From a virus, in the IMG/VR virus record IMGVR_UViG_3300010413_000005, positions 49,819-113,818 of that record: 64,000 nt of DNA, one strand, 5' to 3'. A program made the translations under genes and the position numbers. Of the stretch, positions 34,021-43,708 are shown one piece after another; within the stretch, counting starts at the first letter, position 1; every line of letters starts with the position of its first letter. The notes beneath the pieces are model-generated. The model was not told the DNA's origin and ran no database searches. It was given only the letters and a program-made list of their open reading frames with translations.

Positions 34021-37000
34021 TCAACCTGCCGTTTCTACGGAATCGTTTATCACCAAATTGTAATACATGTCCACTTTCAAGCTGTCATTGTATTCTAAAA
34101 CGTCTCCGTTGTTTTCAACAAACCCCGTTGGAATGGGCGAACAAATGCGCCCTCCCGATATTGATAACGGTCCCGTGGGATTCACTGTGTGTATTTTGCT
34201 GTCTCCGTAATTGGCTCCGTTGAGTATTCCGTGTATGACCAATATAGGTTCTCCCGAATACGACACATCTTCCGTCTCTACGACGTCGGACAATTCCCTA
34301 TTGTATTGTGCTTCTATCAACAACGAATCCGTCAAATCTATTGCATCCGGAGGAACGAATAGCAAATCAGCCGTTATGGAGTCAGATATCGATATGGAAT
34401 CGGCCGCTTGTCCTCCCAGAATCAATACCGCGGACAATGAATCCGATACGCCGGCCGTATCTTGAATTGATCCGACTTTTTCCAGCGACGCATTGGCTTC
34501 ATCGATAACCGAAATGGAATCGTAAATCTTCACATCGAAGCTGGGAGCTTGATATTGCAACGAATCCGTTACGGATGCGGAATCCGAAATCGTTCGGCTG
34601 GCTTGGTGTTCTTTTGTTGGGAGCTCCGAAACCGCAGCCGAATCGTTTATCACAATGTAGAATATCTTCTCCAAAGAAGTCGTCAACTGGTCGGTGACGG
34701 ACGGAGAATCAGATATCGTACGTCCGAAATACATTTCAATTGTCGTTTGGTCGGACACCGGAATTGTGTCAGACAACGAGATTATTCCGCCCAACGATAT
34801 GTCTATCGTGTCCGATACTTCGGAAGTATCGTTTATGTAGCGAGATGCGTCGTGTTCTCGAGTAAGTTGTTCCGATACAGTCGGAAAATCCGACACAGTC
34901 TTGTCAAAATCGGCGACTCTGGACAATTGATCTGATGTCGAAATGGTGTCTGATAGCGCTATCTCGAAGGATGATTCTTGGCTATCCGAAGTACTGACGA
35001 AATCTCCTACGGTCCTGGATGATTCGTGAGAACGAGATAATTGTTCTGATAACGAAACGGAATCGTCTATTGTTATTTGAACCGTTCCGCTAAACGCGAT
35101 TTGTATTTGATCAGATACGGATACGGAGTCCGAAGTCGATCTGTCGTATTCGGTTGTCTTCAATACGGAGTCGTTCACGACCGCGGTATCCGAGAAAGTC
35201 AGATCAAATATGCCTGCTGATGCTTGGTCTGAAACGGATACGGAATCAGATAACGCTCTGTACGACTCCCAAGACCTCTGTATTGCATCTGAGGTGGAAA
35301 TCGAATCGGATATCTCCACGCCCAACGTTTTATATTCGGAAATCTGGTCAGACGTAGACGCTGAATCGGACGCGCTCCGGGAATATGACAATGCGTTCGC
35401 GACCTGATCGGACGTAGAAACGGAGTCGGATACTATTCGTCTGATCGATCCTTCTTCGAATTCTGTGGACAACGAATCGGATACATTGATCGAATCGCCG
35501 GCCGCTCTGCCGTACGACATCACTGCTTTGATGCTTTCGTCGCTGGCGTTTACGGTATCCGATATCGCATATGATCTTATCAACGAAGCTTTGAACGTGT
35601 CATATGGGACAACCCAGTTACGGATCAACCTTCCGAACGTCATGGACACTTTCAATTGATCCATGACTCCAACCATAGATTCGCCGTCTCTTTGCGTTTC
35701 TACGGATATGGTGTCGGACATTACGGTGGAATCGGAAATTGTTCTGATACAATTGAAAACGCGAGCGACTTGATCCGAAGTGGAAATTGAGTCGGATATC
35801 TTCGCTCCCAATTCCATTTCTACGGCGACGGAATCCGCTACGTTCAAGGAATCTACGGCTGATCTGCTGAATGCCAAGGACGGTTTGGTGGTGTCCGTAG
35901 TGACGGAAAAATCACTAATCGTCCTGGAATAAACCAGCGAAATATGCAATTCGTCGTCTATAGATATGGAATCTTGCTGGTATCCTTGTATCTCTACGAA
36001 AAAGTGTTCGCTCAAAGAAACGGAGTCGGATATCGTACGAACTGAGTCGAATACGCGGTTCAATTGATCGGACGTAGAAACGGAGTCGGATGCTGATCGT
36101 CCGGACTCCAGATTGGCTACTATTTGATCCGAAGTGGAAACAGAATCAGCGCTCGAGCGTCCAAGAATTCTATTTGTCTTCGTCGTGTCTGTCGTTATTA
36201 TCCAATCAGATTGCGTCCTATTCGCTTCCCATGATCGTTGAGTTTGGTCGTTTACGGTCGACGAATCGCTTATCGTCCTATTCGCTTCCCAAGATCGCTG
36301 CAGCGTATCAGTGACCGAAACTGAATTGGCATCTCCTCTGAAGAAATCAGCCTCTTTGTGCAATTGATCTGAGACAGATACGGAATCCGAATTCGAGCGC
36401 TCGAATGTCATTTCTACGCCCAATTGATCCGACGTAGAAACGGAGTCGCTTATCGTTCTGTTCGCTTCCCAAGAACGAGATATCTGATCTGCAACGGATG
36501 TGGAATCTGATACGGTTCTTCCGTATTCCAGAACCGTTGCAGATTGATCGTTTACTGATGCAGCATCCGATATCGTCCTGTCAGCTTGCCAATCGCGCGC
36601 GGTCGCGTCCGAGATTGACACGGAATCTGACAAAGTTCTGCCGAATTCCAACTCTGCTGCTACGGAATCGGTCGTTGACAGAGAATCGGATGCTGTCCTG
36701 CCGTATTCAAGCTCGGTGGCAATTTGATCGGAAGTGGAAGCAGTATCAGATTGTGTCCTATTCGCTTCCCACGCGCGCGCGGTCGAGTCCGTAACTGATG
36801 CCGTATCTGACAGATTGATTCTGTCGAATTCCATAACCGCTGCTATGGAATCGGAAACGGAAGCAGTATCGTTGATCGTTCTGGTGTATACTTGCCCGAT
36901 AAAACCGAGCGTGAACAAACATATCAGGTGATCAACGGTATTGTTGGTTGACCAATCGATGTAATCTGGATAATAAAAACGACCTACCTTGCCTGGAGAA

Positions 37001-38754
37001 TTCAAGTCTCCGGACGAATGCATCAATATGCCTTCAAATGTCTTCCTTCGTCGTTCGGATGTACTTCCGGTTTTGCCTAGCGCCATTCCGTCTTGATCCA
37101 CAGCTGTGTACGAAAATTTCACGTGTCCTTCGGAACACCCTCCGGCTTGTATTCCGACGTCGGTTCCGTCTCTATTCGTCAGAGCGTGAATCAGCTTCTT
37201 GGTGCCGTACGTTTGATCCAATCCGAATGAAGGAAGATATTGATCTGCGCCTCCGGTTCCGGAATTATCCGCTACCAAAGTCTCAACTTGGTACGGAAAA
37301 TAAGTCGTTCCTCCGAAATACAACGCCAAATAGAAAAAGTAATCGGCATTGGTTCCTACCCAAGTCCACCCGCTGGATGTGGTTTGCTCGAAAGATATTT
37401 CGTAATTTGCCGTTCCCGAAGTAGTCTGGCCATAGAATCCAGAATGTCTGTATATGAAGTCCGGTTGCCCGGTTTCTTCGGTCCCCACGAACGAATAACA
37501 TTGAGCGCCGGCTTGGCAATCCACCCATCCGGCGTTGCCGATTCCGGCCGCAGTTCTGAGTTGATCTGAATCAGAATCCAGACATTGTCCTATTATGTGG
37601 AGAGCGTCCGGCCTGAAATTCAATCCGCTCACGGCTCCGGCGCTACACAGAGCGGCGCCCACGGCAGCCTGGACGTCGGAACCTCCGAAAGCTATGTAAC
37701 TAAACGCGTATCCGCTGCCCATAACCGCGGACCAATTCAATCGGAATCCGTCGGTTATTCTGCTGTACGTGGCCAACAAATCCGGACTGCCTACCGTCGA
37801 ATTTCCGGCAATGTACAACGCTATAATTTCGCCATTTCTGCTGTATCCGGCCGCTCCGGATCCGGAATCGTGCCAAACTCCGAACGATCTTTGCGCCGCG
37901 GTCGTAACTCCGTCATCGGCTCCGATTCCGTGAGTGTATTCTATATCTGTCACGGCTGAATCCAGATTGTTTCGCGTGCCGTAGATAATCAACGCTTTAC
38001 AATCGAATCCGAGTCCGGTTATGTCTTGGTTACCTGTGGAAGTAGGGCTGGCGAAAGTTCCGGTAGCTATTCGAACATCTTTCGGAGTGGCAGTTTGTGG
38101 CGGCTGGATGACCATCATATGCGCCGTGTACGCATAAGACGTTATTCCGGGAATGTCGGTGGACGGATTGCCGGTGGAAGTGCTGGCGCTTGCAATTCCC
38201 TTCGTTTGTACGTAGCAAGTTACTTCGTCCAACAACACGCCTATGCCGACGTCCAACCTTTCAGTCCACCCGCTCGCAGGACTCGCTCCGGTGTTGTTCC
38301 CTTCGACCAGATTCGCCGAAGCTATTGCGAGACAATCGGCGACCGGAGTGGTTTCGGCCAACCAATTGTAAGTTCCGGAGTCTTCATAGTTTATGGAATG
38401 ACGCGCGATCGGTCTTGCCTTGTCCGCTCCGCGAATGCAATGGATGTATGCTACGGAATTTAGAGTGCCGATGCCGGGATAAGAAAACTGTACGCTGTTG
38501 GAATCTCCGCTCTCTCTTATCTTCCAAAATACTACGTCACGACTTGCGTTTTGATATCCTCCGAGAATGTGCCATCCAGATGGCGGATAAACAAATTCAT
38601 CTACGTTGGGATTGGCATTGGGCAAACAAATTTGGGCTATGAGCAGGTCGCCGGTAGTGGGAGGGCTGCCACCGTCGATGCCGGATATGTCTACGGTATT
38701 CGAAGAAGCGAAAGCCGTATTATACGCAATCCCTTCGTAAGACGGAATAGCCAT
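34021..38754 (-). CDS. Giant Ser/Thr-rich repeat virion protein
   Basis: A 1577-residue protein, the largest in the window. The first 220 residues form a beta-sandwich domain. Residues 230-490 hold a second, Gly/Ser/Tyr-rich beta domain (SYIAFGG, FIYRHSGFY). From about residue 622 to 1498 there are about 44 copies of a 20-residue unit, consensus R-T-I-S-D-S-V-S-T-S-D-Q-L-x4-E-x2, giving a long, acidic, hydroxyl-rich stalk. It lies between connector and accessory virion genes and is the likely substrate of the glycosyltransferase fusion three genes upstream. The role is inferred: whisker, neck fibre or capsid/tail adhesin. Confidence 0.7.
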   Translation of the reverse strand: MAIPSYEGIAYNTAFASSNTVDISGIDGGSPPTTGDLLIAQICLPNANPNVDEFVYPPSGWHILGGYQNASRDVVFWKIRESGDSNSVQFSYPGIGTLNSVAYIHCIRGADKARPIARHSINYEDSGTYNWLAETTPVADCLAIASANLVEGNNTGASPASGWTERLDVGIGVLLDEVTCYVQTKGIASASTSTGNPSTDIPGITSYAYTAHMMVIQPPQTATPKDVRIATGTFASPTSTGNQDITGLGFDCKALIIYGTRNNLDSAVTDIEYTHGIGADDGVTTAAQRSFGVWHDSGSGAAGYSRNGEIIALYIAGNSTVGSPDLLATYSRITDGFRLNWSAVMGSGYAFSYIAFGGSDVQAAVGAALCSAGAVSGLNFRPDALHIIGQCLDSDSDQLRTAAGIGNAGWVDCQAGAQCYSFVGTEETGQPDFIYRHSGFYGQTTSGTANYEISFEQTTSSGWTWVGTNADYFFYLALYFGGTTYFPYQVETLVADNSGTGGADQYLPSFGLDQTYGTKKLIHALTNRDGTDVGIQAGGCSEGHVKFSYTAVDQDGMALGKTGSTSERRRKTFEGILMHSSGDLNSPGKVGRFYYPDYIDWSTNNTVDHLICLFTLGFIGQVYTRTINDTASVSDSIAAVMEFDRINLSDTASVTDSTARAWEANRTQSDTASTSDQIATELEYGRTASDSLSTTDSVAAELEFGRTLSDSVSISDATARDWQADRTISDAASVNDQSATVLEYGRTVSDSTSVADQISRSWEANRTISDSVSTSDQLGVEMTFERSNSDSVSVSDQLHKEADFFRGDANSVSVTDTLQRSWEANRTISDSSTVNDQTQRSWEANRTQSDWIITTDTTKTNRILGRSSADSVSTSDQIVANLESGRSASDSVSTSDQLNRVFDSVRTISDSVSLSEHFFVEIQGYQQDSISIDDELHISLVYSRTISDFSVTTDTTKPSLAFSRSAVDSLNVADSVAVEMELGAKISDSISTSDQVARVFNCIRTISDSTVMSDTISVETQRDGESMVGVMDQLKVSMTFGRLIRNWVVPYDTFKASLIRSYAISDTVNASDESIKAVMSYGRAAGDSINVSDSLSTEFEEGSIRRIVSDSVSTSDQVANALSYSRSASDSASTSDQISEYKTLGVEISDSISTSDAIQRSWESYRALSDSVSVSDQASAGIFDLTFSDTAVVNDSVLKTTEYDRSTSDSVSVSDQIQIAFSGTVQITIDDSVSLSEQLSRSHESSRTVGDFVSTSDSQESSFEIALSDTISTSDQLSRVADFDKTVSDFPTVSEQLTREHDASRYINDTSEVSDTIDISLGGIISLSDTIPVSDQTTIEMYFGRTISDSPSVTDQLTTSLEKIFYIVINDSAAVSELPTKEHQASRTISDSASVTDSLQYQAPSFDVKIYDSISVIDEANASLEKVGSIQDTAGVSDSLSAVLILGGQAADSISISDSITADLLFVPPDAIDLTDSLLIEAQYNRELSDVVETEDVSYSGEPILVIHGILNGANYGDSKIHTVNPTGPLSISGGRICSPIPTGFVENNGDVLEYNDSLKVDMYYNLVINDSVETAG
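34260..36890. repeat. About 44 degenerate 60-bp coding repeats
   Basis: The DNA repeats in 60-base steps, for example TCCGATACGG / GTAGAAACGGAGTCGG-like boxes every turn. It encodes the Ser/Thr-Asp units of the giant virion protein. Copies differ at the wobble positions and in the variable last five codons, so the array is old or under selection against identical copies. The same unit recurs two to three times in the gene at 17068-17928. Confidence 0.8.
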
Positions 38755-38775
38755 ATCACTTCACCCTACCACTCC

Positions 38776-39486
38776 TTACACGTACGCCCAACCGTTTACG
38801 GCTATGGGCAAATTGGTTTTACCATCCGGACCGGTTCCGGGCACCATTCTTTCAAATGGCTGATCGTATTCGTCGAACCATTCTCCGTTTTTGTATTTAG
38901 CCAAAGCAGTTCTACCTGTGAAAGTCCTTACGTGGACCAACGTGTCTTCGATCGGTTTGGTAGACAAATCGTTGAATACTACTTTCGGCGACTCCGGCGT
39001 TTCTATCCACAACGAAGAGATGCCTATCTTCGGATAAAATCCGGAGCCGTTTACAATCGCGGTTATGTACACGCGTATCCACAAATCTCCCATGTATTTA
39101 GATATGTAGTCTCCGTCTCTCCCTTCTATCACTTTCACGTAATTATACCAATCTTCAAACGTTATGAAAATCGGATCGATGGTAGATATCAATCGCGGGT
39201 TGTTTGTTTTTTGGGGATTCTCTCCCCATATTGAAGCCGAAATCTGCGATTCGTTTCCTCCGTCTATCCGATTCGCTCTCACGTGCAATTGTGAATTCCC
39301 GAATTCTATCGGTCCCTTGGATTCCATGTGTACATCGAAGAAATTGCCCTCTGCTCCTTCTTCGATGTACACGTACGCGTCATCACCCAACAACGGATTC
39401 ATAGCAAAGAACTTCTCCGTATCGCTGGTCGCTTTCCAATCGCCTACGTATATGCCGTCTCCGATGGGGTATAGAATCTGCGTCAT
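38776..39486 (-). CDS. Accessory virion protein, beta-rich
   Basis: A 236-residue protein, not recognised. It is rich in aromatic residues and short strands (DAYVYIEEGAEGNFFDVHME, SQLHVRANRIDGGNESQ, LWIRVYITAIVNGSGFYPKIGISSLWIET), which suggests a beta-sandwich such as a carbohydrate-binding or decoration domain. It overlaps the next upstream gene by ATGA and precedes the giant repeat protein by 21 bases, so it may anchor or cap that protein. Confidence 0.6.
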   Translation of the reverse strand: MTQILYPIGDGIYVGDWKATSDTEKFFAMNPLLGDDAYVYIEEGAEGNFFDVHMESKGPIEFGNSQLHVRANRIDGGNESQISASIWGENPQKTNNPRLISTIDPIFITFEDWYNYVKVIEGRDGDYISKYMGDLWIRVYITAIVNGSGFYPKIGISSLWIETPESPKVVFNDLSTKPIEDTLVHVRTFTGRTALAKYKNGEWFDEYDQPFERMVPGTGPDGKTNLPIAVNGWAYV

Positions 39487-39914
39487 CCTGCCGTTTCTCC
39501 TGCTCCTTCGTTGATCAGAACGTTCGACAACGCCGTAGCGAGCGCTTCCGATTCGTTCGTGCTTACGCCAGCGGTCACCAACGCACTCGCCAGATTGCCT
39601 TCCAAGGCACCGTTAGAACCGACTCCGGCGAGCCAAGTCCGCGCAGTGCTGATATGCGTCAACACCATATCGAACCAATCGTTGGCGCGCCAAAAGCGGA
39701 TGATTCCGCTGAAGTTAGCCTTGGCCGCGATTACGCCGGCCTTTACTCCGAAAGCCAACACTTGGTCGACTATCACTTGGTTTATCGATGTGCTGGCTGC
39801 TACTTCGGCCGCGGTGCTTCCGGGATTAGTAGCCAAATCGCTCAATATCGCTCCGTCGTTGGAGCGTATTGCGCTTGTGAAATCCGAAGCGTTCGCTATC
39901 CGTCTCTCTGCCAT
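39483..39914 (-). CDS. Accessory virion protein, Ala-rich helical
   Basis: A 143-residue protein, alanine- and asparagine-rich and mostly helical (STAAEVAASTSINQVIVDQVLAFG, ALEGNLASALVTAGVS). No motif recognised. It begins with AGGAG before ATG and ends with ATGA overlap on the next gene. The hairpin TTCGGG/CCCGAA (39928-39945) covers its leader and could modulate translation. Confidence 0.6.
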   Translation of the reverse strand: MAERRIANASDFTSAIRSNDGAILSDLATNPGSTAAEVAASTSINQVIVDQVLAFGVKAGVIAAKANFSGIIRFWRANDWFDMVLTHISTARTWLAGVGSNGALEGNLASALVTAGVSTNESEALATALSNVLINEGAGETAG

Positions 39915-39962
39915 GATCCACTCTCCTTTCGGGTCTGAGCCCGAATCCGACGTGGATCCGGA

Positions 39963-40298
39963 CTATGTCGCTTTTATTATATGCCTACAAGCAGGATCGG
40001 AACAAATTCTGGATTGTTCGATTTCTGGTTTGTTTGACTCGTGCGCTTTCGTTTCTTTGCCGCATTTCCGACATGGAAACGAAGGGTGCTCTCCTGGTGA
40101 AGTGTCTTCGGGAGGAGCGTCTTGTTCCTCCCGGCATTCCGCGTTGGAACAGATTCTTCGATTGCTACCTGCGTTGGGAGAGCCACCATGTGACTTCGTT
40201 TCTTTGCCGCATTTAGGACACGGAAACAACGGCGCTTTGGGCACGTTCTCTATGCTGACCGCCAACAGGTCGGAGAACTTTTCGTGATCCGAAGTCAC
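39963..40298 (-). CDS. Tandem zinc-ribbon protein
   Basis: A 111-residue protein made of two similar halves. Each has CxxCGKETK-H, a spacer, and C-S-x3-C: CPKCGKETKSH ... CSNAEC and CRKCGKETKAH ... CSDPAC. That gives eight cysteines for two zinc ribbons, apparently an internal duplication. The track-independent start is GTG at 40298 with no clear Shine-Dalgarno site, so the true start could be a later GTG. It lies inside the virion block, so it may fold onto a capsid or tail protein or handle nucleic acid. Confidence 0.6.
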   Translation of the reverse strand: MTSDHEKFSDLLAVSIENVPKAPLFPCPKCGKETKSHGGSPNAGSNRRICSNAECREEQDAPPEDTSPGEHPSFPCRKCGKETKAHESNKPEIEQSRICSDPACRHIIKAT

Positions 40299-40300
40299 GA

Positions 40301-40783
40301 TTACACGATCCGTACGTTGTATGTCAACTTCAGTTTGTCAGCCGTGGTCTTATTCACCGAAGTGAAAACGGCTCTCATCAACGCCGAACCTCCGGGAGAC
40401 GTGTTCTGATTGAGAACGCACACCTCTTGGATGTTATTCGCCGATATGGAACCGCCACCGCTGGGATAGCTGATGACCAATTGAAGAGTACGCGTGCCGG
40501 ATAGCAACGTCTTGGAATCCGCCGTGTTTAGCGAGGCCGCGACCGGAGACAACACGTTGGATTGCCCGCTGTTCGCTGCGGCGCCGCAAGTGCCGATTCG
40601 GAATTGATCCCAAATATTGGTATTCAACCCGGTGCACATCCGCCAAGTTTGACGCTTGCCGGTATTCACGACCAGGTTGTGTGTGACGATACGCTTGATT
40701 ACTTCCGGACCGTTCTTGCCGTCGCGAATAACTTCAACGGTAACGAATCCGCCGAACTTTGCATTATCTTTGAGTGGTAGCAT
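40301..40783 (-). CDS. Accessory virion protein, unknown
   Basis: A 160-residue protein with an alternating beta pattern (GFVTVEVIRDGKNGPEVIKRIVTHNLVVNTGKRQTWRM). The motif 'V-x-H-N-L-V-V-N-T-G' is common at the start of small phage tail/decoration proteins. The C-terminal half is Ser/Gly/Thr-rich (SGTRTLQLVISYPSGGGSISANNI). The start overlaps the glycosyltransferase gene by 20 bases. Confidence 0.6.
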   Translation of the reverse strand: MLPLKDNAKFGGFVTVEVIRDGKNGPEVIKRIVTHNLVVNTGKRQTWRMCTGLNTNIWDQFRIGTCGAAANSGQSNVLSPVAASLNTADSKTLLSGTRTLQLVISYPSGGGSISANNIQEVCVLNQNTSPGGSALMRAVFTSVNKTTADKLKLTYNVRIV

Positions 40784-42500
40784 CGATAGCCTCCTTTATG
40801 ATTGCCATATTTCTTTCGGCTTCACGGAACGCTTCTGGAGGCGTTCCCTCTGGAAACAATTCTATGACCTTTTGTGCCCAAAACAAACTTTCTTCCAATT
40901 TCCCCAATTCTCCACAAACCATAGCTAGGCGTTGGGCCGGAATGTGTCCGTAATAGGACAAATCAATCCACCACACAGTGAACGGAGGGTCACCCATAGT
41001 GGTGGTAGCGTACACGTAGAATCTGTACGCTTTCTCGTATTCCTTGGATAACATGGCCATATCGCCTAACCAAACCCAATGTTCGGTACGACACCAATCG
41101 TCCTTCGTACAACCCATAAGGCATTCGTAGGCTTCTTTTCGTTCTCCGCGGCGCATTCGTTCTTTTGCCAACATCAATCTGGCTTGATATTTTTGAACTC
41201 CGTTGTTGGAAACGCCTAAAAATTGCTCCAAGCGCTCGATCGCCTTTTGCGGATTCAATTCGCGCCATTCTTGTCCGAGATAGAAAAGACTTTGCACACT
41301 TTCTCCGGTGCGCCAATCGTCCATCAGTTGTTTTCTATTTTGTGCCCGTCTTTGTACCGCTCGAGTCTCCGCCCTTTGTTGGCTTCGTTGATGAAGCGTT
41401 TTCACGAGCGGCAATTGAACGCACAGAGCCTTTTCCGGCCAAATCAATTCGTTGTGGACCGGTCGCCGGAACCGGATATCCGGCCGATTGCGAAACAACC
41501 AAGGAAAAGCCCACCGCTGTCCGTTGCCTTGTCGGAATACAAATCCCACGGAACAATTGGACGGTATGATGGTATCGAGATTCAACAATACGTCCATGCC
41601 TTCGACGAGATATTCGTGCCCTTCGGTCATGAATATCCATTCTCCGGAACATTGTTCGATACACTGATTGCGACACCAACTGAAATGTATTTTGTCTCCT
41701 CCCAAATCCTCTTCGGGAGGTCCGCTCGGTCGATCTAAGTAGAAAACCTTGTCGGCGTACTGTTTGGCTATCTCGAATGTGCGATCTTTCGATCTAGGAT
41801 CCACACCTACGACAAATTCATCTGCGATTCCGCGATACGTAGCCAACGTATTTGCTAGATCCAATTCTTCGTCTCGGACCGGAAGCGTCACCGACATCTT
41901 GTATTTCTTACGGGCGATATCTCCGCAAATGCCTAACAGATATCCGCCGATAACTTCGACTCTGACACATTCCCAATACTCTTTGAGATAATCCAGAAAT
42001 TGTTTCGCCGTCCATTTACGCGTGTGTTGTCTCTCTTCGTCCGGACCCAACCTATTGTTCGGAACGCTGATGAAGGCATAATTGGAATTGTCCGCGATGA
42101 ATGACAACAATCGCGCGCGCGCGCGTTTACCTAGATGCTCGATGAATTCGGTGGAAACAAATACGTCGCTGACCGGAATCGAGTCAACTTCTGATCTCAA
42201 ATCGGCTTTGTGCGTGATATCTACGCAGCCAGTATCCATTGCGTGCTTCAACGCGATTTCGCTGTGGTCGACTACGCATATGGATACTTTCGGGAGGACT
42301 TCGGAGAACACTTCGGCGAAAGAACCGACTCCGCCTCCGACGTCAGTCAGCGTCGCCGCTTTATATGGAGTGCATTGCGCTATTCTTTGATAAACGCGAA
42401 CTAGAGCGCTTTTCCTCCAAGTCTCGTGCCCTTCTTCGCCCCATATTTTATCCCAAACTAATTCGCTGTTTGCCTTATCGGCTATTCGGTCGATGGTCAT
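40764..42500 (-). CDS. SAM methyltransferase - GT2 glycosyltransferase - TPR fusion
   Basis: A 578-residue protein with three parts. Residues 1-200: class I methyltransferase with DVGGGVGS (53-60) as motif I, VVDHS as motif II and FISVPNNR near 143-150. Residues 202-370: GT2-type glycosyltransferase fold with SVTLPVRDEE at its start, VVGVDPRSKDRT and the acidic EWIFMTEGHEYL strand that usually binds the nucleotide-sugar metal. Residues about 400-570: TPR helices (YLGQEWREL, AIERLEQFLG, VWLGDMAMLSKEYEKAYRFYVYA). It would modify a protein or glycan during virion assembly. Neighbours are virion genes, including the Ser/Thr repeat protein, its best candidate substrate. Confidence 0.8.
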   Translation of the reverse strand: MTIDRIADKANSELVWDKIWGEEGHETWRKSALVRVYQRIAQCTPYKAATLTDVGGGVGSFAEVFSEVLPKVSICVVDHSEIALKHAMDTGCVDITHKADLRSEVDSIPVSDVFVSTEFIEHLGKRARARLLSFIADNSNYAFISVPNNRLGPDEERQHTRKWTAKQFLDYLKEYWECVRVEVIGGYLLGICGDIARKKYKMSVTLPVRDEELDLANTLATYRGIADEFVVGVDPRSKDRTFEIAKQYADKVFYLDRPSGPPEEDLGGDKIHFSWCRNQCIEQCSGEWIFMTEGHEYLVEGMDVLLNLDTIIPSNCSVGFVFRQGNGQRWAFPWLFRNRPDIRFRRPVHNELIWPEKALCVQLPLVKTLHQRSQQRAETRAVQRRAQNRKQLMDDWRTGESVQSLFYLGQEWRELNPQKAIERLEQFLGVSNNGVQKYQARLMLAKERMRRGERKEAYECLMGCTKDDWCRTEHWVWLGDMAMLSKEYEKAYRFYVYATTTMGDPPFTVWWIDLSYYGHIPAQRLAMVCGELGKLEESLFWAQKVIELFPEGTPPEAFREAERNMAIIKEAIDATTQR

Positions 42501-42551
42501 GCCATAACACCTATTATGCTGCGGATAGATGGTTGCCCATAATCCTTTGGT

Positions 42552-43232
42552 TTACAATACTTCTCCCCAAAACGCTTTCGAAGTCATCGCCCAACCCGGA
42601 TAACCGTCCATCTCCTTTTTGACCGGAGTCTTGTAGCTGGGCAACAGCGCTTTCGCATGTGCTTGCAAATGCGCTTTCGCGGTCGCGATCTGCTGCGCGC
42701 TCATTTTGGCTTGGGACACTCTAGCGAGAGCGTTGGCGAGATGAATCTTATCGACGGAGCTGTTTTCGGACGCGCTCTTTACGTTCGCGTTGTGATGTGG
42801 AAGCATACGGAGCGACCGCGGCACGGTTTTGCCTTCCTTGTCCTTTTTGCCGCCTGGAAGAATCATCGCGAACGCCGCATCCGGAAGGTTGTTTATGAAC
42901 GCCGCGGTCCAAACTGCCTTGGTAATCGGTATGGCTTTCTTACGATACGAAGTGAACCTTTCTACTTCTTGCATATCTCCGAATTCGAAGTTGCCGTATT
43001 TGTCCCGTTTGTAGGACATGGCGTAATAGGATTCCTTGTCGTCCTCTTTGTAGGTTTCGACAATCAATCCGGAGCCGAATACTTCGACCACGTACGCGTA
43101 CGCTTTGGTCGAGTTGAGTTTCATCTTTACGTGCTCTCTGCAAGCGTTCGTGAGAGCCGTAGTGAATTGCTTTAGAGACTCCCCATTAGCCAATTCGATA
43201 GTTGATTTGTGGACAGCGACGTTTTGTTCCAT
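42552..43232 (-). CDS. Virion-associated protein with C-terminal HH/AHA domain
   Basis: A 226-residue protein. Residues 40-110 are beta-rich (YAYVVEVFGSGLIVETYKEDDKESYYAMSYKRD). The C-terminal part has LRMLPHHNANVKSASEN and HLANALARVSQAKMSAQQIATAKAHLQAHAKAL, a helical module I associate with head-maturation proteins of XkdF-type phages. The ATG at 43232 (AGGAG six bases upstream) is preferred to the TTG two codons earlier. The function is not known. Confidence 0.65.
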   Translation of the reverse strand: MEQNVAVHKSTIELANGESLKQFTTALTNACREHVKMKLNSTKAYAYVVEVFGSGLIVETYKEDDKESYYAMSYKRDKYGNFEFGDMQEVERFTSYRKKAIPITKAVWTAAFINNLPDAAFAMILPGGKKDKEGKTVPRSLRMLPHHNANVKSASENSSVDKIHLANALARVSQAKMSAQQIATAKAHLQAHAKALLPSYKTPVKKEMDGYPGWAMTSKAFWGEVL

Positions 43233-43259
43233 GGCCAACTCCTTTGCGTAATCGCTATA

Positions 43260-43691
43260 CTATAATTTGTTGCTATGGATAGGAAATTTCCGTTTGGGTG
43301 AATGTCTTCGTTTGCCGACGTGATTGACCGTTACTCGAGCGCTCGGTTGAGCAGCGTGCGCTACCAAGGTAAGTCGAACGTCATCCACGAATAGATCTAT
43401 TTTTTCTCCGCCCTTTACCGCTCCGCTAGGCGGAATTCTTTCTATTTCGTATATGATCGATCGAAAAGATCGCGGTCGCGAAACCGAATATTGAACCCCG
43501 ATTTTCTTAGTGGCCTCTTCGTTACAATTGGCGCACCTACAAGTTACGAGGTGATTTTCCACGAGAGACACTCCGGTTATTCTGGATTGAAAATCGGAGC
43601 GCTCGAGCATCGGCAACCATTCGCGTGCTTGTTCTTCGTCCGACAAATCTACACGAATAGTATCACCATCTATCGTGTGTATTTTGAGCAA
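43260..43691 (-). CDS. Hypothetical protein in the head region
   Basis: A 143-residue protein. The first 45 residues (IHTIDGDTIRVDLSDEEQAREWLPML) form a small acidic domain. C49, C51, C54 (CRCANC) could bind a metal. The C-terminal region is basic (KRRHSPKRKFPIHSNKL). The start is TTG with AGGAG five bases before it. Function unknown; its position is between capsid-associated genes. Confidence 0.55.
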   Translation of the reverse strand: MLKIHTIDGDTIRVDLSDEEQAREWLPMLERSDFQSRITGVSLVENHLVTCRCANCNEEATKKIGVQYSVSRPRSFRSIIYEIERIPPSGAVKGGEKIDLFVDDVRLTLVAHAAQPSARVTVNHVGKRRHSPKRKFPIHSNKL

Positions 43692-43708
43692 AACTGCTCC
43701 TATGGTGG

